Shown here piece after piece: positions 31,994 through 39,038 of a DNA stretch of 39,038 nucleotides; the first letter of the stretch is position 1, and each line of letters opens with the position of its first letter. The notes beneath the pieces are model-generated. The model searched no databases. It saw only the letters and a program-made list of their open reading frames with translations, and was not told the DNA's origin. The DNA comes from Chlorobium sp. (lineage in GTDB: Bacteria; Bacteroidota; Chlorobiia; Chlorobiales; Chlorobiaceae). A program made the position numbers and the translations under genes. Location of the stretch: assembly GCA_028277485.1 (NCBI GenBank), contig JANQGE010000056.1:1-39038 (forward strand), read 5' to 3'.

Positions 31994-33148
31994 ATGGAAT
32001 GTCAGCAAACCACTTCATACAAAACACTTAGAGCCTTCCATCATAGCCTAAAAACCCCAAAAAACGCCCTTTTATTGCTGCTATTTTTGTTGCTACCTCT
32101 TCAAAGTAGCATATTAGCAACAAATAAACCACAAATAACAACAAAAATACAGAAAGAAAACGCACTTCGTGATAACTTAAAATCAAACAAAAGAAAGAGT
32201 TATGCAAAAGACGGAAAACGGCTCAACATTCTGTGGTGGAATGTCGAGAATTTGTTCGACACCGTTGATGACCCATTGACCCGTGACAGCGAATTCACAC
32301 CGGAAGGAAAAAAGCGGTGGACGGAGAAAAAGCTCCTGCTGAAATGCATGCGTCTCTCATATATTGTAAAAGTTATAGCCCTTAACAACGGCCGCTATCC
32401 GGAAATTCTCGCATTTGCGGAGGTCGAGAACCGTGAGGTATTTGACCGCTTGCTTTCATTCCTGCCGGACAACACCTACAAAGTCGCTTACCATGCTTCC
32501 GAAGACCACAGGGGCATCGATATCGCACTTGCATATGATGCCGAAAGGATCGTTCTGGATCAAACCGTATCGTATCGGGTAAACCTCAAAGGCAAAAAAA
32601 CCAGGGATATTACGCTCTACAGTTTTTCAGCAGAGAACGCCCCTTTCTTCCTTCTGGTCAACCACTGGCCGTCAAGGTCTCTCGACAAAGCCTGGTCGGA
32701 ACCGGCCCGCCTTCTTGCCGCCCGAACCGCAAGGTCGGTCATAGACAGCATCCAAAACAGATCAAGCAATGCCGATATTATCGTTATGGGTGACTTCAAC
32801 GACGAGCCTCATGACACATCGATAAAGGAAGTACTGAATGCAACGACAGATAAAACAGCCTTTTCCTTGGAGCCAACGGAAAAACTCTTCAACTGCTGGG
32901 GAGAAAGTGATGACAAAGGCAGTTGTTATTTCCGTGGGAGATGGCTGAAATTTGATCAGATCATGGTTTCACAGGGGCTTTTTGATGAGACAGGATTGTC
33001 CATGCCCGAGAACGCTTTTTCCTGTTTCCGTATCAGGCATATGGAAACAGGCAGCAAAAGACGTCCGTACGCAACCTATAGGGGATCAAAATATCTCGGG
33101 GGCTATTCAGACCATTTCCCGCTTCTTTTTCAGGTTGAAATACGGTAA
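31994..33148 (+). CDS. EEP-family endonuclease/exonuclease/phosphatase with element-supplied 5' end
   Basis: A 384-residue exported protein. Residues 1-83 come from the element: a signal-peptide-like leader (hydrophobic 25-41, ALLLLLFLLLPLQSSILA), then a basic linker, then KRLNILWWNV. From V84 on it is the original host gene. EEP catalytic features are WWNVEN (81-86), E143 (FAEVEN), HRGIDIAL (172-179), H224 (LVNHWPSRS), D267/N269 (VMGDFND) and SDH 372-374. The substrate could be nucleic acid or phosphorylated lipids or sugars. I choose ATG 31994, not 31904, because the latter lies well inside the integrase coding region. Promoter and start now come from the element. The original 5' end is at 23819-23932. 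Confidence 0.87.
   Translation: MECQQTTSYKTLRAFHHSLKTPKNALLLLLFLLLPLQSSILATNKPQITTKIQKENALRDNLKSNKRKSYAKDGKRLNILWWNVENLFDTVDDPLTRDSEFTPEGKKRWTEKKLLLKCMRLSYIVKVIALNNGRYPEILAFAEVENREVFDRLLSFLPDNTYKVAYHASEDHRGIDIALAYDAERIVLDQTVSYRVNLKGKKTRDITLYSFSAENAPFFLLVNHWPSRSLDKAWSEPARLLAARTARSVIDSIQNRSSNADIIVMGDFNDEPHDTSIKEVLNATTDKTAFSLEPTEKLFNCWGESDDKGSCYFRGRWLKFDQIMVSQGLFDETGLSMPENAFSCFRIRHMETGSKRRPYATYRGSKYLGGYSDHFPLLFQVEIR
32232..32244 (+). other. Right attachment site core (attR)
   Basis: TGTGGTGGAATGT, identical to the left core, codes for the Leu-Trp-Trp-Asn-Val stretch. The frame continues without a stop into GTC GAG AAT (Val-Glu-Asn). Joining the left host flank (23819-23928) to 32245 onward gives the uninterrupted original gene. 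Confidence 0.85.
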
Positions 33149-33257
33149 CGAAACCCGCTTTGAAGAACCCCTGAGAAGTTGTAAATTCTCCCTCGTTATG
33201 ATCTTTGCGGTTGTACTTTACATACATTCCGTTACCTCCTTTTACGGGTATACATAA

Positions 33258-33400
33258 GGACACCTCTATACATTGTCGCGAGTAACTTGAGTACGAGGCG
33301 GACGGAGCACAGAAACCGGAGTGTACATAGAGTACACGAGGATTTCGAGCACCGGCCAACGAAGTAATCAGGGCGCGCAACAAATTACATAGAGGTGCCC
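33258..33400 (+). repeat. Complete 143-bp dispersed element with ATAA flanks
   Basis: It starts GGACACCTCTATACATTG and ends AATTACATAGAGGTGCCC, with the same internal sequence as 2229-2370 (for example GAACCTCT variants, GGAGTGTACATAGAGTACA and CAGGGCGCGCAACAAATTA). Flanked by ATAA on both sides, an apparent 4-bp target duplication. It lies in the gap between the nuclease gene and hppA. The rest of this 351-bp gap (33149-33499) shows nothing else that I can name. Confidence 0.75.
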
Positions 33401-33499
33401 ATAACCAACTTGTGAAAGCTTGCCGAGATGCCTGAAACATTGTTGAGCGCGCAAACTCATGTTGCTTCTCAATTCACGCAATTTTAACAATAAAAAAAC

Positions 33500-35572
33500 A
33501 TGGACAACCTAATTATCTATGCAGTACCCCTGTCCGGTGTCATTGCATTGCTGTACGCTTTATTTAAGGCCGGGTGGGTCTCGAAACAAGATGCCGGAAC
33601 CGAACAGATGAGGATCATTGCAGGGCACATCGCCGAGGGGGCGGTTGCCTTCCTTAAACGTGAGTACAAGGTACTGACCATCTTTGTCATCTCCGTTGCG
33701 GTTCTCTTGGGGTTTGTCAACAGCGGCAGGCCCGATTCTTCCCCGATTATTGCCGTAAGCTTCATTGTTGGAGCGATCTGTTCCGCGCTTGCTGGTTTTT
33801 TCGGCATGAAAGTAGCCACCAAAGCAAATGTCAGAACAACACATTCAGCCCGCGAGGGGTTGTCAAAAGCACTGAACGTAGCTTTTTCCGGAGGCCTCGT
33901 CATGGGACTTTCGGTTGTGGGCCTGGGCATATTGGGACTTTCGGTGCTCTTTATCATTTATTATAACCAGTTCTCTGAAATCAATCAGGTCATCAATCTC
34001 ATTTCGGGCTTTTCCCTGGGAGCTTCATCGATCGCCCTTTTCGCACGTGTCGGAGGCGGCATCTATACCAAGGCAGCCGATGTGGGAGCCGACCTTGCCG
34101 GCAAGGTATATGAGGGCATACCGGAAGACGATCCGAGAAATCCCGCCACCATTGCCGATAATGTCGGCGATAACGTTGGCGACGTTGCCGGAATGGGTGC
34201 TGATCTTTTTGAAAGCTACGTAGGCTCCATTATAGGCACCATGGTTCTCGGTGCCGCGTTCGTTCCCGTGTTCGACGCAATGGGAATCTCACCGGTCGCG
34301 GCGGTGATTTTGCCTCTTGTCATAGCGGCAACCGGCATTATTGTCTCAATTGCCGGATCGTTCCTCGTCAAAGTCAAAGAAGGAGGCAATCCACAAACCG
34401 GTCTTAACATGGGTGAATTCGGTGCATCCTTTATCATGGCTGTGCTGAGCTATTTTATCATTACAAACATCCTGCCGTCGAGCTGGGTTGCCGGTGGGGT
34501 CACCTACACCTCTCTCAATGTCTTTTTCGCTGTCATTATAGGTCTTGCTGCAGGGGTATTGATCGGTCTCATCACCGAATACTACTGTTCAACGCACAAC
34601 AAACCCGTTGTCGACATTGCCTATCAGAGTGTTACCGGTGCGGCTACAAACATTATTGCCGGCTTGGGTACAGGCATGATGTCAACCGGCCTTCCGATCA
34701 TAGTACTTGCCGCCGCCATTATTGCCTCGCATTACTTTGCCGGCCTTTACGGAATAGCCATCGCAGCGCTCGGTATGCTGTCAGTTACCGGTATTCAGCT
34801 TGCGGTTGATGCTTACGGCCCCATCTCGGACAATGCCGGAGGTATTGCCGAAATGTCGGGTCTTCCTCCGGAAGTGCGTGAAAGAACAGATAAGCTGGAC
34901 GCTGTTGGAAACACAACCGCTGCCATCGGGAAAGGTTTCGCTATCGGCAGTGCCGCTCTTACCGCGCTTGCTCTCTTTGCGGCTTTCCGTCAGCAGGCCG
35001 GAGTGGAATCAATCGACATATCGGAACCGGTAATTATGGCCGGACTGCTTCTCGGAGCCATGCTTCCCTTTGTGTTCAGCGCTCTTGCAATGGGGGCGGT
35101 CGGCCGTGCTGCAAGGGACATGATCACCGAAGTTGGCCGGCAGTTCAATGAAATTCCCGGACTGAGGGAAGGAACGGCCCCGGCTGAATTCGCCCACTGC
35201 GTCGACATTTCCACAAAAGCCGCTATCCGGGAAATGATCCTCCCGGGAACTCTCGGTGTCCTCGTCCCTGTCGTTGTCGGGTTCGTCTCAAAGGATATGC
35301 TTGGCGGGCTGCTTGCAGGGGTAACGTCCTCGGGCGTGTTGCTTGCGATATTCCAGGCCAACGCCGGAGGTGCCTGGGATAACGCCAAAAAACGTATTGA
35401 AGGCAACATCGAGTTTGATGGGGTAACCTACGGCAAGGGAACCGAAGCCCATAAAGCCGCTGTTGTCGGTGATACCGTAGGCGACCCGTTCAAGGACACC
35501 AGCGGTCCCAGCCTCAATATTCTGATGAAACTGATTGCTGTGGTGGCGCTTGTTATCGCTCCCCTCATTTAG
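33500..35572 (+). CDS. hppA: Membrane-bound ion-pumping pyrophosphatase (K+-dependent type)
   Basis: Couples hydrolysis of pyrophosphate to pumping of H+ or Na+ across the membrane. The 690-residue protein has about 16 membrane segments and the substrate site DVGADLAGKVYEGIPEDDPR (194-213) with NPATIADNVGDNVGDVAGMGADLFES, and later the DAYGPISDNAGGIAEM (437-452) and GDTVGDPFKDTSGPSLN blocks. Residues A474 and G477 in GNTTAAIGKGF match the K+-dependent subfamily, as K+-independent enzymes have Lys and Thr there. Whether it moves H+, Na+ or both cannot be fixed from sequence. A terminator follows, so it is likely monocistronic. Confidence 0.95.
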   Translation: MDNLIIYAVPLSGVIALLYALFKAGWVSKQDAGTEQMRIIAGHIAEGAVAFLKREYKVLTIFVISVAVLLGFVNSGRPDSSPIIAVSFIVGAICSALAGFFGMKVATKANVRTTHSAREGLSKALNVAFSGGLVMGLSVVGLGILGLSVLFIIYYNQFSEINQVINLISGFSLGASSIALFARVGGGIYTKAADVGADLAGKVYEGIPEDDPRNPATIADNVGDNVGDVAGMGADLFESYVGSIIGTMVLGAAFVPVFDAMGISPVAAVILPLVIAATGIIVSIAGSFLVKVKEGGNPQTGLNMGEFGASFIMAVLSYFIITNILPSSWVAGGVTYTSLNVFFAVIIGLAAGVLIGLITEYYCSTHNKPVVDIAYQSVTGAATNIIAGLGTGMMSTGLPIIVLAAAIIASHYFAGLYGIAIAALGMLSVTGIQLAVDAYGPISDNAGGIAEMSGLPPEVRERTDKLDAVGNTTAAIGKGFAIGSAALTALALFAAFRQQAGVESIDISEPVIMAGLLLGAMLPFVFSALAMGAVGRAARDMITEVGRQFNEIPGLREGTAPAEFAHCVDISTKAAIREMILPGTLGVLVPVVVGFVSKDMLGGLLAGVTSSGVLLAIFQANAGGAWDNAKKRIEGNIEFDGVTYGKGTEAHKAAVVGDTVGDPFKDTSGPSLNILMKLIAVVALVIAPLI

Positions 35573-35618
35573 TAGTGACGGGTGGGAACCGGCAGGCAGT
35601 CTTCAGTGGACAGTAAGC

Positions 35619-35648
35619 AAAAGGCTTCGAATTTTCGGGGCCTTTTTT
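35619..35648 (+). terminator. Rho-independent terminator after hppA
   Basis: AAAAGGCTTCG pairs with CGGGGCCTTTT (including two G:T pairs) around a 6-base loop and is followed by further T residues. It lies about 46 bases after the hppA stop. Confidence 0.75.
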
Positions 35649-35712
35649 ATTTAAACCTTTTTTAACATCTTAGCAGCCATAAAGCTATCCAGCAAGCCTT
35701 TCAATAAAAATC

Positions 35713-36282
35713 ATGAAACTCATTGTCGGCCTTGGCAATCCTGAAAAAAGGCACGAAAACACACGGCACAACATTGGATTCGAGGTTATTGATGAAATAG
35801 CCCGGATGTTTCACGCAGGTTTTACGACAGGAAGAGGAAACTTTTATTACGCTAAAATTATCTGCCAGGGTAAACCGGTCATTATACTTAAGCCGATGAC
35901 CTACATGAACCTTTCAGGCCACGCCGTGGTTGCTGCAATGAACTTCTATAAGATCGGTATCGGAGACATTCTCGTCGTTTGCGACGACCTCAACATACCC
36001 CTTGGCTCAATACGGTTGCGGGCAAAAGGCTCCGCAGGCGGCCAGAACGGCCTGAAACATATCATTCAGTGTCTCGGGAGAGAAGACTTCGCCCGCCTGC
36101 GTGCAGGCATAGGGAATGACCTTCCCTTAGGGTCCTATTCATCATTTGTATTGGAAAAGTTCGGCGAGGAAGAGCGGAAAATTGTTGACCGCATCATTTC
36201 CGAATGTGCCGATGCCGCCCTTGATTTCGTTGAAAACGGTATCGAGCATGCCATGAACCGCTTCAACAGGAAGAACAATTAA
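35713..36282 (+). CDS. pth: Peptidyl-tRNA hydrolase
   Basis: Releases peptides from tRNA that drops off stalled ribosomes. The 189-residue enzyme has all the family marks: N8 in VGLGNPEKRHENTRHN, the catalytic His in TRHNIGFEVID, YMNLSG (Asn of the active site), VVCDDLNIPLG (Asp partner) and GSAGGQNGLKHI. Length is normal for bacterial Pth. Its last 4 bases overlap the end of the convergent alpha/beta hydrolase gene. Confidence 0.96.
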   Translation: MKLIVGLGNPEKRHENTRHNIGFEVIDEIARMFHAGFTTGRGNFYYAKIICQGKPVIILKPMTYMNLSGHAVVAAMNFYKIGIGDILVVCDDLNIPLGSIRLRAKGSAGGQNGLKHIIQCLGREDFARLRAGIGNDLPLGSYSSFVLEKFGEEERKIVDRIISECADAALDFVENGIEHAMNRFNRKNN

Positions 36283-37091
36283 CCCGCACTTGCATGTACA
36301 AGAGCCGGGCATATCGGGTTATGCTGCATGAAAGAGATTGCCTTGGCATTAAAATCCTTCGGCTGGTCGACGTTACACACATGCCCTGAATTCCTGATCA
36401 CCTCGAGGTAGGAGTTGCTGTGCCGCTGGACGATATACTCGACTGCGGGAAGAAACATGTAATCCTCGTCTCCGGTCAGGTACAATGTCGGAATACCGGT
36501 ATCCTTTTCCTCGAAATACTTCAGAAGCGGATTCAACTCATAAGTCAGCTTGAACCACCGCATGAACTCTTTCTGCGCAACTTTTTTAGCCTCGCTGATA
36601 AACAGCAGTCGTGATCTTTTGTGCCTCGCCTTGGGCATGATAATCCATGCAAAAAGACCGTACAACCACATATAAGGGACAAAGCGTTTAAGCGTATTAC
36701 CCAGCGCAACAAGAAACTTTTGCCTGACGTTAAGCCGTATGATTGCCCCTGCCATAACCATCGAGCGCACCCTTTCAGGAACGAGTTCGCTGATCTGCCT
36801 GATCAGTATGGTTCCGAGTGAAACACCCATAAAATGGGCCTTGTCAATTTTCAGGTGGTCAAGCACTTCGATAATATCGAGGGTAATATCTTCAAAGCTG
36901 TATTTTCTCTTATGAGACAGCGACACCCCTTTTGATTTGCCATGCCCTCTCAGATCAACCATCAGCACGTTGAAATGTTTTTTAAACTCTTTGACCTGTA
37001 GAAACCATATCGCAGAACTTCCTCCAGCACCGTGAACGAATACAACCCAGGGAGCCTTTTCAGATAGTTCGTATGTCCTGTAATGAAGCAT
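36279..37091 (-). CDS. Alpha/beta hydrolase family protein
   Basis: 270 residues with the alpha/beta hydrolase layout: oxyanion region VHGAGGSSAIW (18-28), DLRGHGKS (46-53), nucleophile Ser in FMGVSLGT (GxSxG), Asp in YLTGDEDYMF and His in NSGHVCNVDQP. Cytoplasmic, with no signal peptide. The exact substrate is unknown (esterase, lipase or thioesterase-like). It overlaps pth at its 3' end by 4 bp. The RNA methyltransferase gene ends 44 bp upstream on the same strand, so it may be the last gene of the hisC-methyltransferase run. Confidence 0.87.
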   Translation of the reverse strand: MLHYRTYELSEKAPWVVFVHGAGGSSAIWFLQVKEFKKHFNVLMVDLRGHGKSKGVSLSHKRKYSFEDITLDIIEVLDHLKIDKAHFMGVSLGTILIRQISELVPERVRSMVMAGAIIRLNVRQKFLVALGNTLKRFVPYMWLYGLFAWIIMPKARHKRSRLLFISEAKKVAQKEFMRWFKLTYELNPLLKYFEEKDTGIPTLYLTGDEDYMFLPAVEYIVQRHSNSYLEVIRNSGHVCNVDQPKDFNAKAISFMQHNPICPALVHASAG

Positions 37092-37135
37092 AAACTAAAG
37101 GCTTTGAGATTTTCCAGACATACTGTTTTACTGAT

Positions 37136-37642
37136 TTACTGATTTCTGTATGTTTTCACCATCTCATACAAGGCTATCCCTGCCGCCACTGAAACGTTTA
37201 GGGAATGCTTGGTCCCGAATTGAGGAATTTCAAAAACATGATCGCAGAGTTCCAGCACATCGCCGTCAATACCGTCAACCTCATTGCCGAGAATAAGACA
37301 AAGGGGAAAATCATCTTTTCGTATATCGTTGTAAGGCCGGCTGTTTTCGGTAATCTCAAGGCCGCATATGGTGACCCCTGAAACTTTAAGCTCCCCCAGA
37401 ATATCTTTTGGATCAGCGTAATACTCCCATTGAACACTCTCTTGGGCTCCCAGAGCTGTTTTATCAATCTCCCTTCTCGGAGGCGTCGCCGTATAACCGG
37501 AGATAATGACTCTCTCAATCCTGGCCGCGTCAGCGGTACGGAAAACAGAGCCCACATTATACATGCTGCGTATATTGTGCAGTAAAACAGCAACAGGATG
37601 TTTGTCTTTCCTGGTGTATTCTCCAACGCTTAAACGGGACAT
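37136..37642 (-). CDS. TrmH/SpoU-family RNA 2'-O-methyltransferase
   Basis: 168 residues of the SPOUT (trefoil-knot) methyltransferase family, likely a tRNA or rRNA ribose methylase. The three SpoU motifs are present: NIRSMYNVGSVFRTADA (motif 1), LILGNEVDGID (motif 2) and IPQFGTKHSLNVSVAAGIALYE (motif 3). The target base cannot be told from sequence. I place the start at 37642, where AGGGGG lies 7 bases before the ATG; an in-frame ATG at 37678 overlaps the hisC stop (ATGA) and is the alternative. Downstream of hisC and probably co-transcribed. Confidence 0.88.
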   Translation of the reverse strand: MSRLSVGEYTRKDKHPVAVLLHNIRSMYNVGSVFRTADAARIERVIISGYTATPPRREIDKTALGAQESVQWEYYADPKDILGELKVSGVTICGLEITENSRPYNDIRKDDFPLCLILGNEVDGIDGDVLELCDHVFEIPQFGTKHSLNVSVAAGIALYEMVKTYRNQ

Positions 37643-37674
37643 CTCATTACCCCCTAACTTTCTGAAAGTCTTTG

Positions 37675-38745
37675 TCATTCGAGAGCCCCGAGTTTTTCAA
37701 GGAGAAGATCGTTTTCTTCTTTCAGCCCCATGTTAAAACGAAGACAGTTCTCCATGAGAGGATAACCGGAAACATTCCTTACAAGAATCCCCTCGCCTGC
37801 CAGGAATGAAAACACCTTGTTGGCTTCTGGAACCTTGATAATAATAAAGTTTGTGTCACTTTCGTACACCCTTAGCCCCTTTATTTTTTTCAAAACTTCA
37901 GAAACTCGCTCGCGCTCTCTCAGGATATAGTCAACCGCTTCGTCAACGAGGTAATAATTGTCAAGCACATGGCTGAGGGTAATTTCAGCGAGACGGCTTG
38001 AAGTAAAAGGTATTTTCGGTTTCGCTATCTCAGCCATGAGCTGCGGATTCGTAACTGCAAACCCAATACGCATACCGGCAAGAGCCAGAGCTTTGGACAT
38101 GGTTCGCAAAACAATCAGGTTAGGCTTTTCTTCGATCAGATTCAGTGCAGATTCCTGTCTGGAAAATTCCACATACGCCTCATCAACAAGAACGATAGCC
38201 TCGGTTTCACTTAAAATCCGGCGTATTTCTTCAAGCGAAAGCGATTTGCCGGTCGGATTGTTTGGTGTTGAAAGTACGATAAAACCTGCTTTTTCCTCTT
38301 GTGCTTTCCGGATAATCCCCTCTACGTCGAAACTTAGATCCTCATGCATAGGAACGTCCACCCGCTCGGCCTGAAGCAGAACCGCCAGCTTGTCATACAG
38401 GGAAAAAGATGGTTCAGGAATAACCACCTTCCTGCCTCTTGCCAGGCAGGCCAGAAATATGGTATAGAGCATTTCGTTCGAGCCGTTGCTCATCATCACC
38501 GATTCAGAAGAAATCCCCAGAAACTCCGCGTAAGCTTTTATCCCCTTGAACGGGAGGACATCAGGATAACGGTTCCAGGATTCATGTTTGAATTCTTCCA
38601 TTATCGCGTCTTTCATCCATAAAGGAAGGTCAAAAGGGCTTTCATTCTGATTCAGTTTAACGTCCGCCTGCTGTCCCCCTTCCACTCTGTAAGCTTTTAT
38701 ATGCTGCAACGCAGGATTTAACAGCCGGACAATATCTTTATCCAT
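37675..38745 (-). CDS. hisC: Histidinol-phosphate aminotransferase
   Basis: PLP enzyme of histidine synthesis (imidazole acetol phosphate plus glutamate gives histidinol phosphate). 356 residues, class I/II aminotransferase fold of the HisC type, with LNQNESPFDLP at the N-terminus, SNGSNEMLYTIFLA, STPNNPTGKSLS, VLVDEAYVEFS, the PLP lysine in LRTMSKALALAGMRIGF and the arginine block near the C-terminus (ENCLRFNMG). Other his genes are absent, so it is dispersed. Its stop overlaps the possible upstream start of the methyltransferase gene. Confidence 0.93.
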   Translation of the reverse strand: MDKDIVRLLNPALQHIKAYRVEGGQQADVKLNQNESPFDLPLWMKDAIMEEFKHESWNRYPDVLPFKGIKAYAEFLGISSESVMMSNGSNEMLYTIFLACLARGRKVVIPEPSFSLYDKLAVLLQAERVDVPMHEDLSFDVEGIIRKAQEEKAGFIVLSTPNNPTGKSLSLEEIRRILSETEAIVLVDEAYVEFSRQESALNLIEEKPNLIVLRTMSKALALAGMRIGFAVTNPQLMAEIAKPKIPFTSSRLAEITLSHVLDNYYLVDEAVDYILRERERVSEVLKKIKGLRVYESDTNFIIIKVPEANKVFSFLAGEGILVRNVSGYPLMENCLRFNMGLKEENDLLLEKLGALE

Positions 38746-39038
38746 AACACTTCAAAACATTTAAGCTCGCCCCCATGTCACTTACAAACACCTAAACTGA
38801 GCGTTTCAACAAAAGCTCAATAATAGTAAGTTTATTAAAAACAATCTGCTATAACGTATTTATAGTGAGATTATTCCTCACCTGTCGGGTGAAAGTAAAA
38901 ACTGATAAAGAGCCGCACTTGTTGAAACCCTTCGGGATTGCCGATCATACCGAATCTGCTTCGTTACAGGCAACTTGCGGTAGTTCACTACAGCGGCGTT
39001 CCCTGTGCCTTGCATCTCCGCCATGTTCGACAATCGCT
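38746..39038. other. Intergenic right edge, upstream of hisC
   Basis: No gene is supported. It likely holds the hisC promoter (A/T-rich around 38800-38860) but I see no clear -35/-10. From about 38930 to the end the sequence (ACCCTTCGGGATTGCCG, TGCGGTAGTTCACTACAGCG, TGCCTTGCATCTCCGCCATG) looks like a dispersed repeat or the edge of another element that runs out of the window, which I cannot confirm here. Confidence 0.4.

Larger units (their letters stand above)
23916..32244. mobile_element. Integrated tyrosine-recombinase element, about 8.3 kb, satellite-like
   Basis: Bounded by the 13-bp direct repeats at 23916-23928 and 32232-32244 and carrying its integrase at the right end. All supported genes except the borrowed 5' leader at 31994 read on the minus strand: integrase, a 325-residue unknown, an HTH/excisionase-like protein, a 74-residue protein, a P-loop ATPase, a 75-residue protein, a zinc-finger/Toprim protein and then a run of small genes. 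A terminator lies at the far end. No terminase, portal, capsid, tail, relaxase or transposase is seen. Iteron-like repeats flank the ATPase. It splits the EEP gene and rebuilds its 5' end. Family and transfer route are unknown; a phage satellite or a minimal integrative element fits best. Confidence 0.85.

Noticed and set aside
23916..32244. Complete prophage
   Set aside because: I find no terminase, portal, capsid or tail gene; the size and gene set fit a satellite or minimal integrative element instead.
33033..33440. Minus-strand open frame of 135 residues
   Set aside because: It covers the second complete dispersed element and reads the same translated repeat as the mltD extension, so it is not a gene.

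Overview
The window looks like a chromosomal segment of a green sulfur bacterium (Chlorobiota, Chlorobium/Prosthecochloris type). The evidence is a mix of ordinary housekeeping genes in Chlorobi-like neighbourhoods (ricT-metG, a K+-type membrane pyrophosphatase, a CruD-like acyltransferase beside aspC), mid-range GC and many weak ribosome binding sites. The assignment is by recognition, not by a database search. About 31 kb is core chromosome and about 8.3 kb is one integrated mobile element.

Left part (1-14.6 kb): a LysM-rich membrane lytic transglycosylase (mltD) and truA on the minus strand. On the plus strand follow a carbohydrate-type run (GH13 protein, PfkB kinase, Na+/solute symporter), then maf and miaA, then a STAS protein with an AT-hook-like tail, a fatty-acid-hydroxylase-type membrane protein and a cyclopropane fatty acid synthase. 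A NamZ-type exo-muramidase (DUF1343) converges on the last of these.

Middle (14.6-23.7 kb, mostly minus strand): initiator tRNA-Met directly behind metG with one strong terminator after it; ricT; a CruD-like acyltransferase with aspC; coaD; rsmD; a DedA membrane protein; purC; a half-size EamA transporter; and one conserved hypothetical.

Mobile element (23916-32244): a tyrosine-recombinase element lies inside the coding sequence of a secreted endonuclease/exonuclease/phosphatase (EEP) family gene. The host gene's first 37 codons (signal peptide up to the motif Trp-Trp-Asn-Val) remain stranded at the left end and run into a stop. The rest of the gene is at the right end, where the element supplies a new start codon, a new signal-peptide-like leader and the same Trp-Trp-Asn-Val codons in frame. 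The 13-bp att core is this motif's coding sequence. The element thus appears to replace the 5' end of the gene it inserts into, restoring a 384-residue protein. Its other genes are an HTH/excisionase-like protein, a P-loop ATPase flanked by two oppositely oriented clusters of 8-9 bp iteron-like repeats, a zinc-finger/Toprim primase-like protein, several phage-type small proteins and an unrecognised 325-residue protein. No capsid, terminase or conjugation genes are seen, so it resembles a phage satellite or minimal integrative element.

Right part (33.2-39 kb): hppA and pth on the plus strand, then an alpha/beta hydrolase, a SpoU/TrmH-type RNA methyltransferase and hisC on the minus strand.

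A family of short dispersed elements (about 142 bp when complete, inverted ends like GGGCACCTCTATWAATT, apparent 4-bp target duplications) recurs at eight places. Several truncated copies sit within a few bases of stop codons (mltD, truA, coaD, purC).
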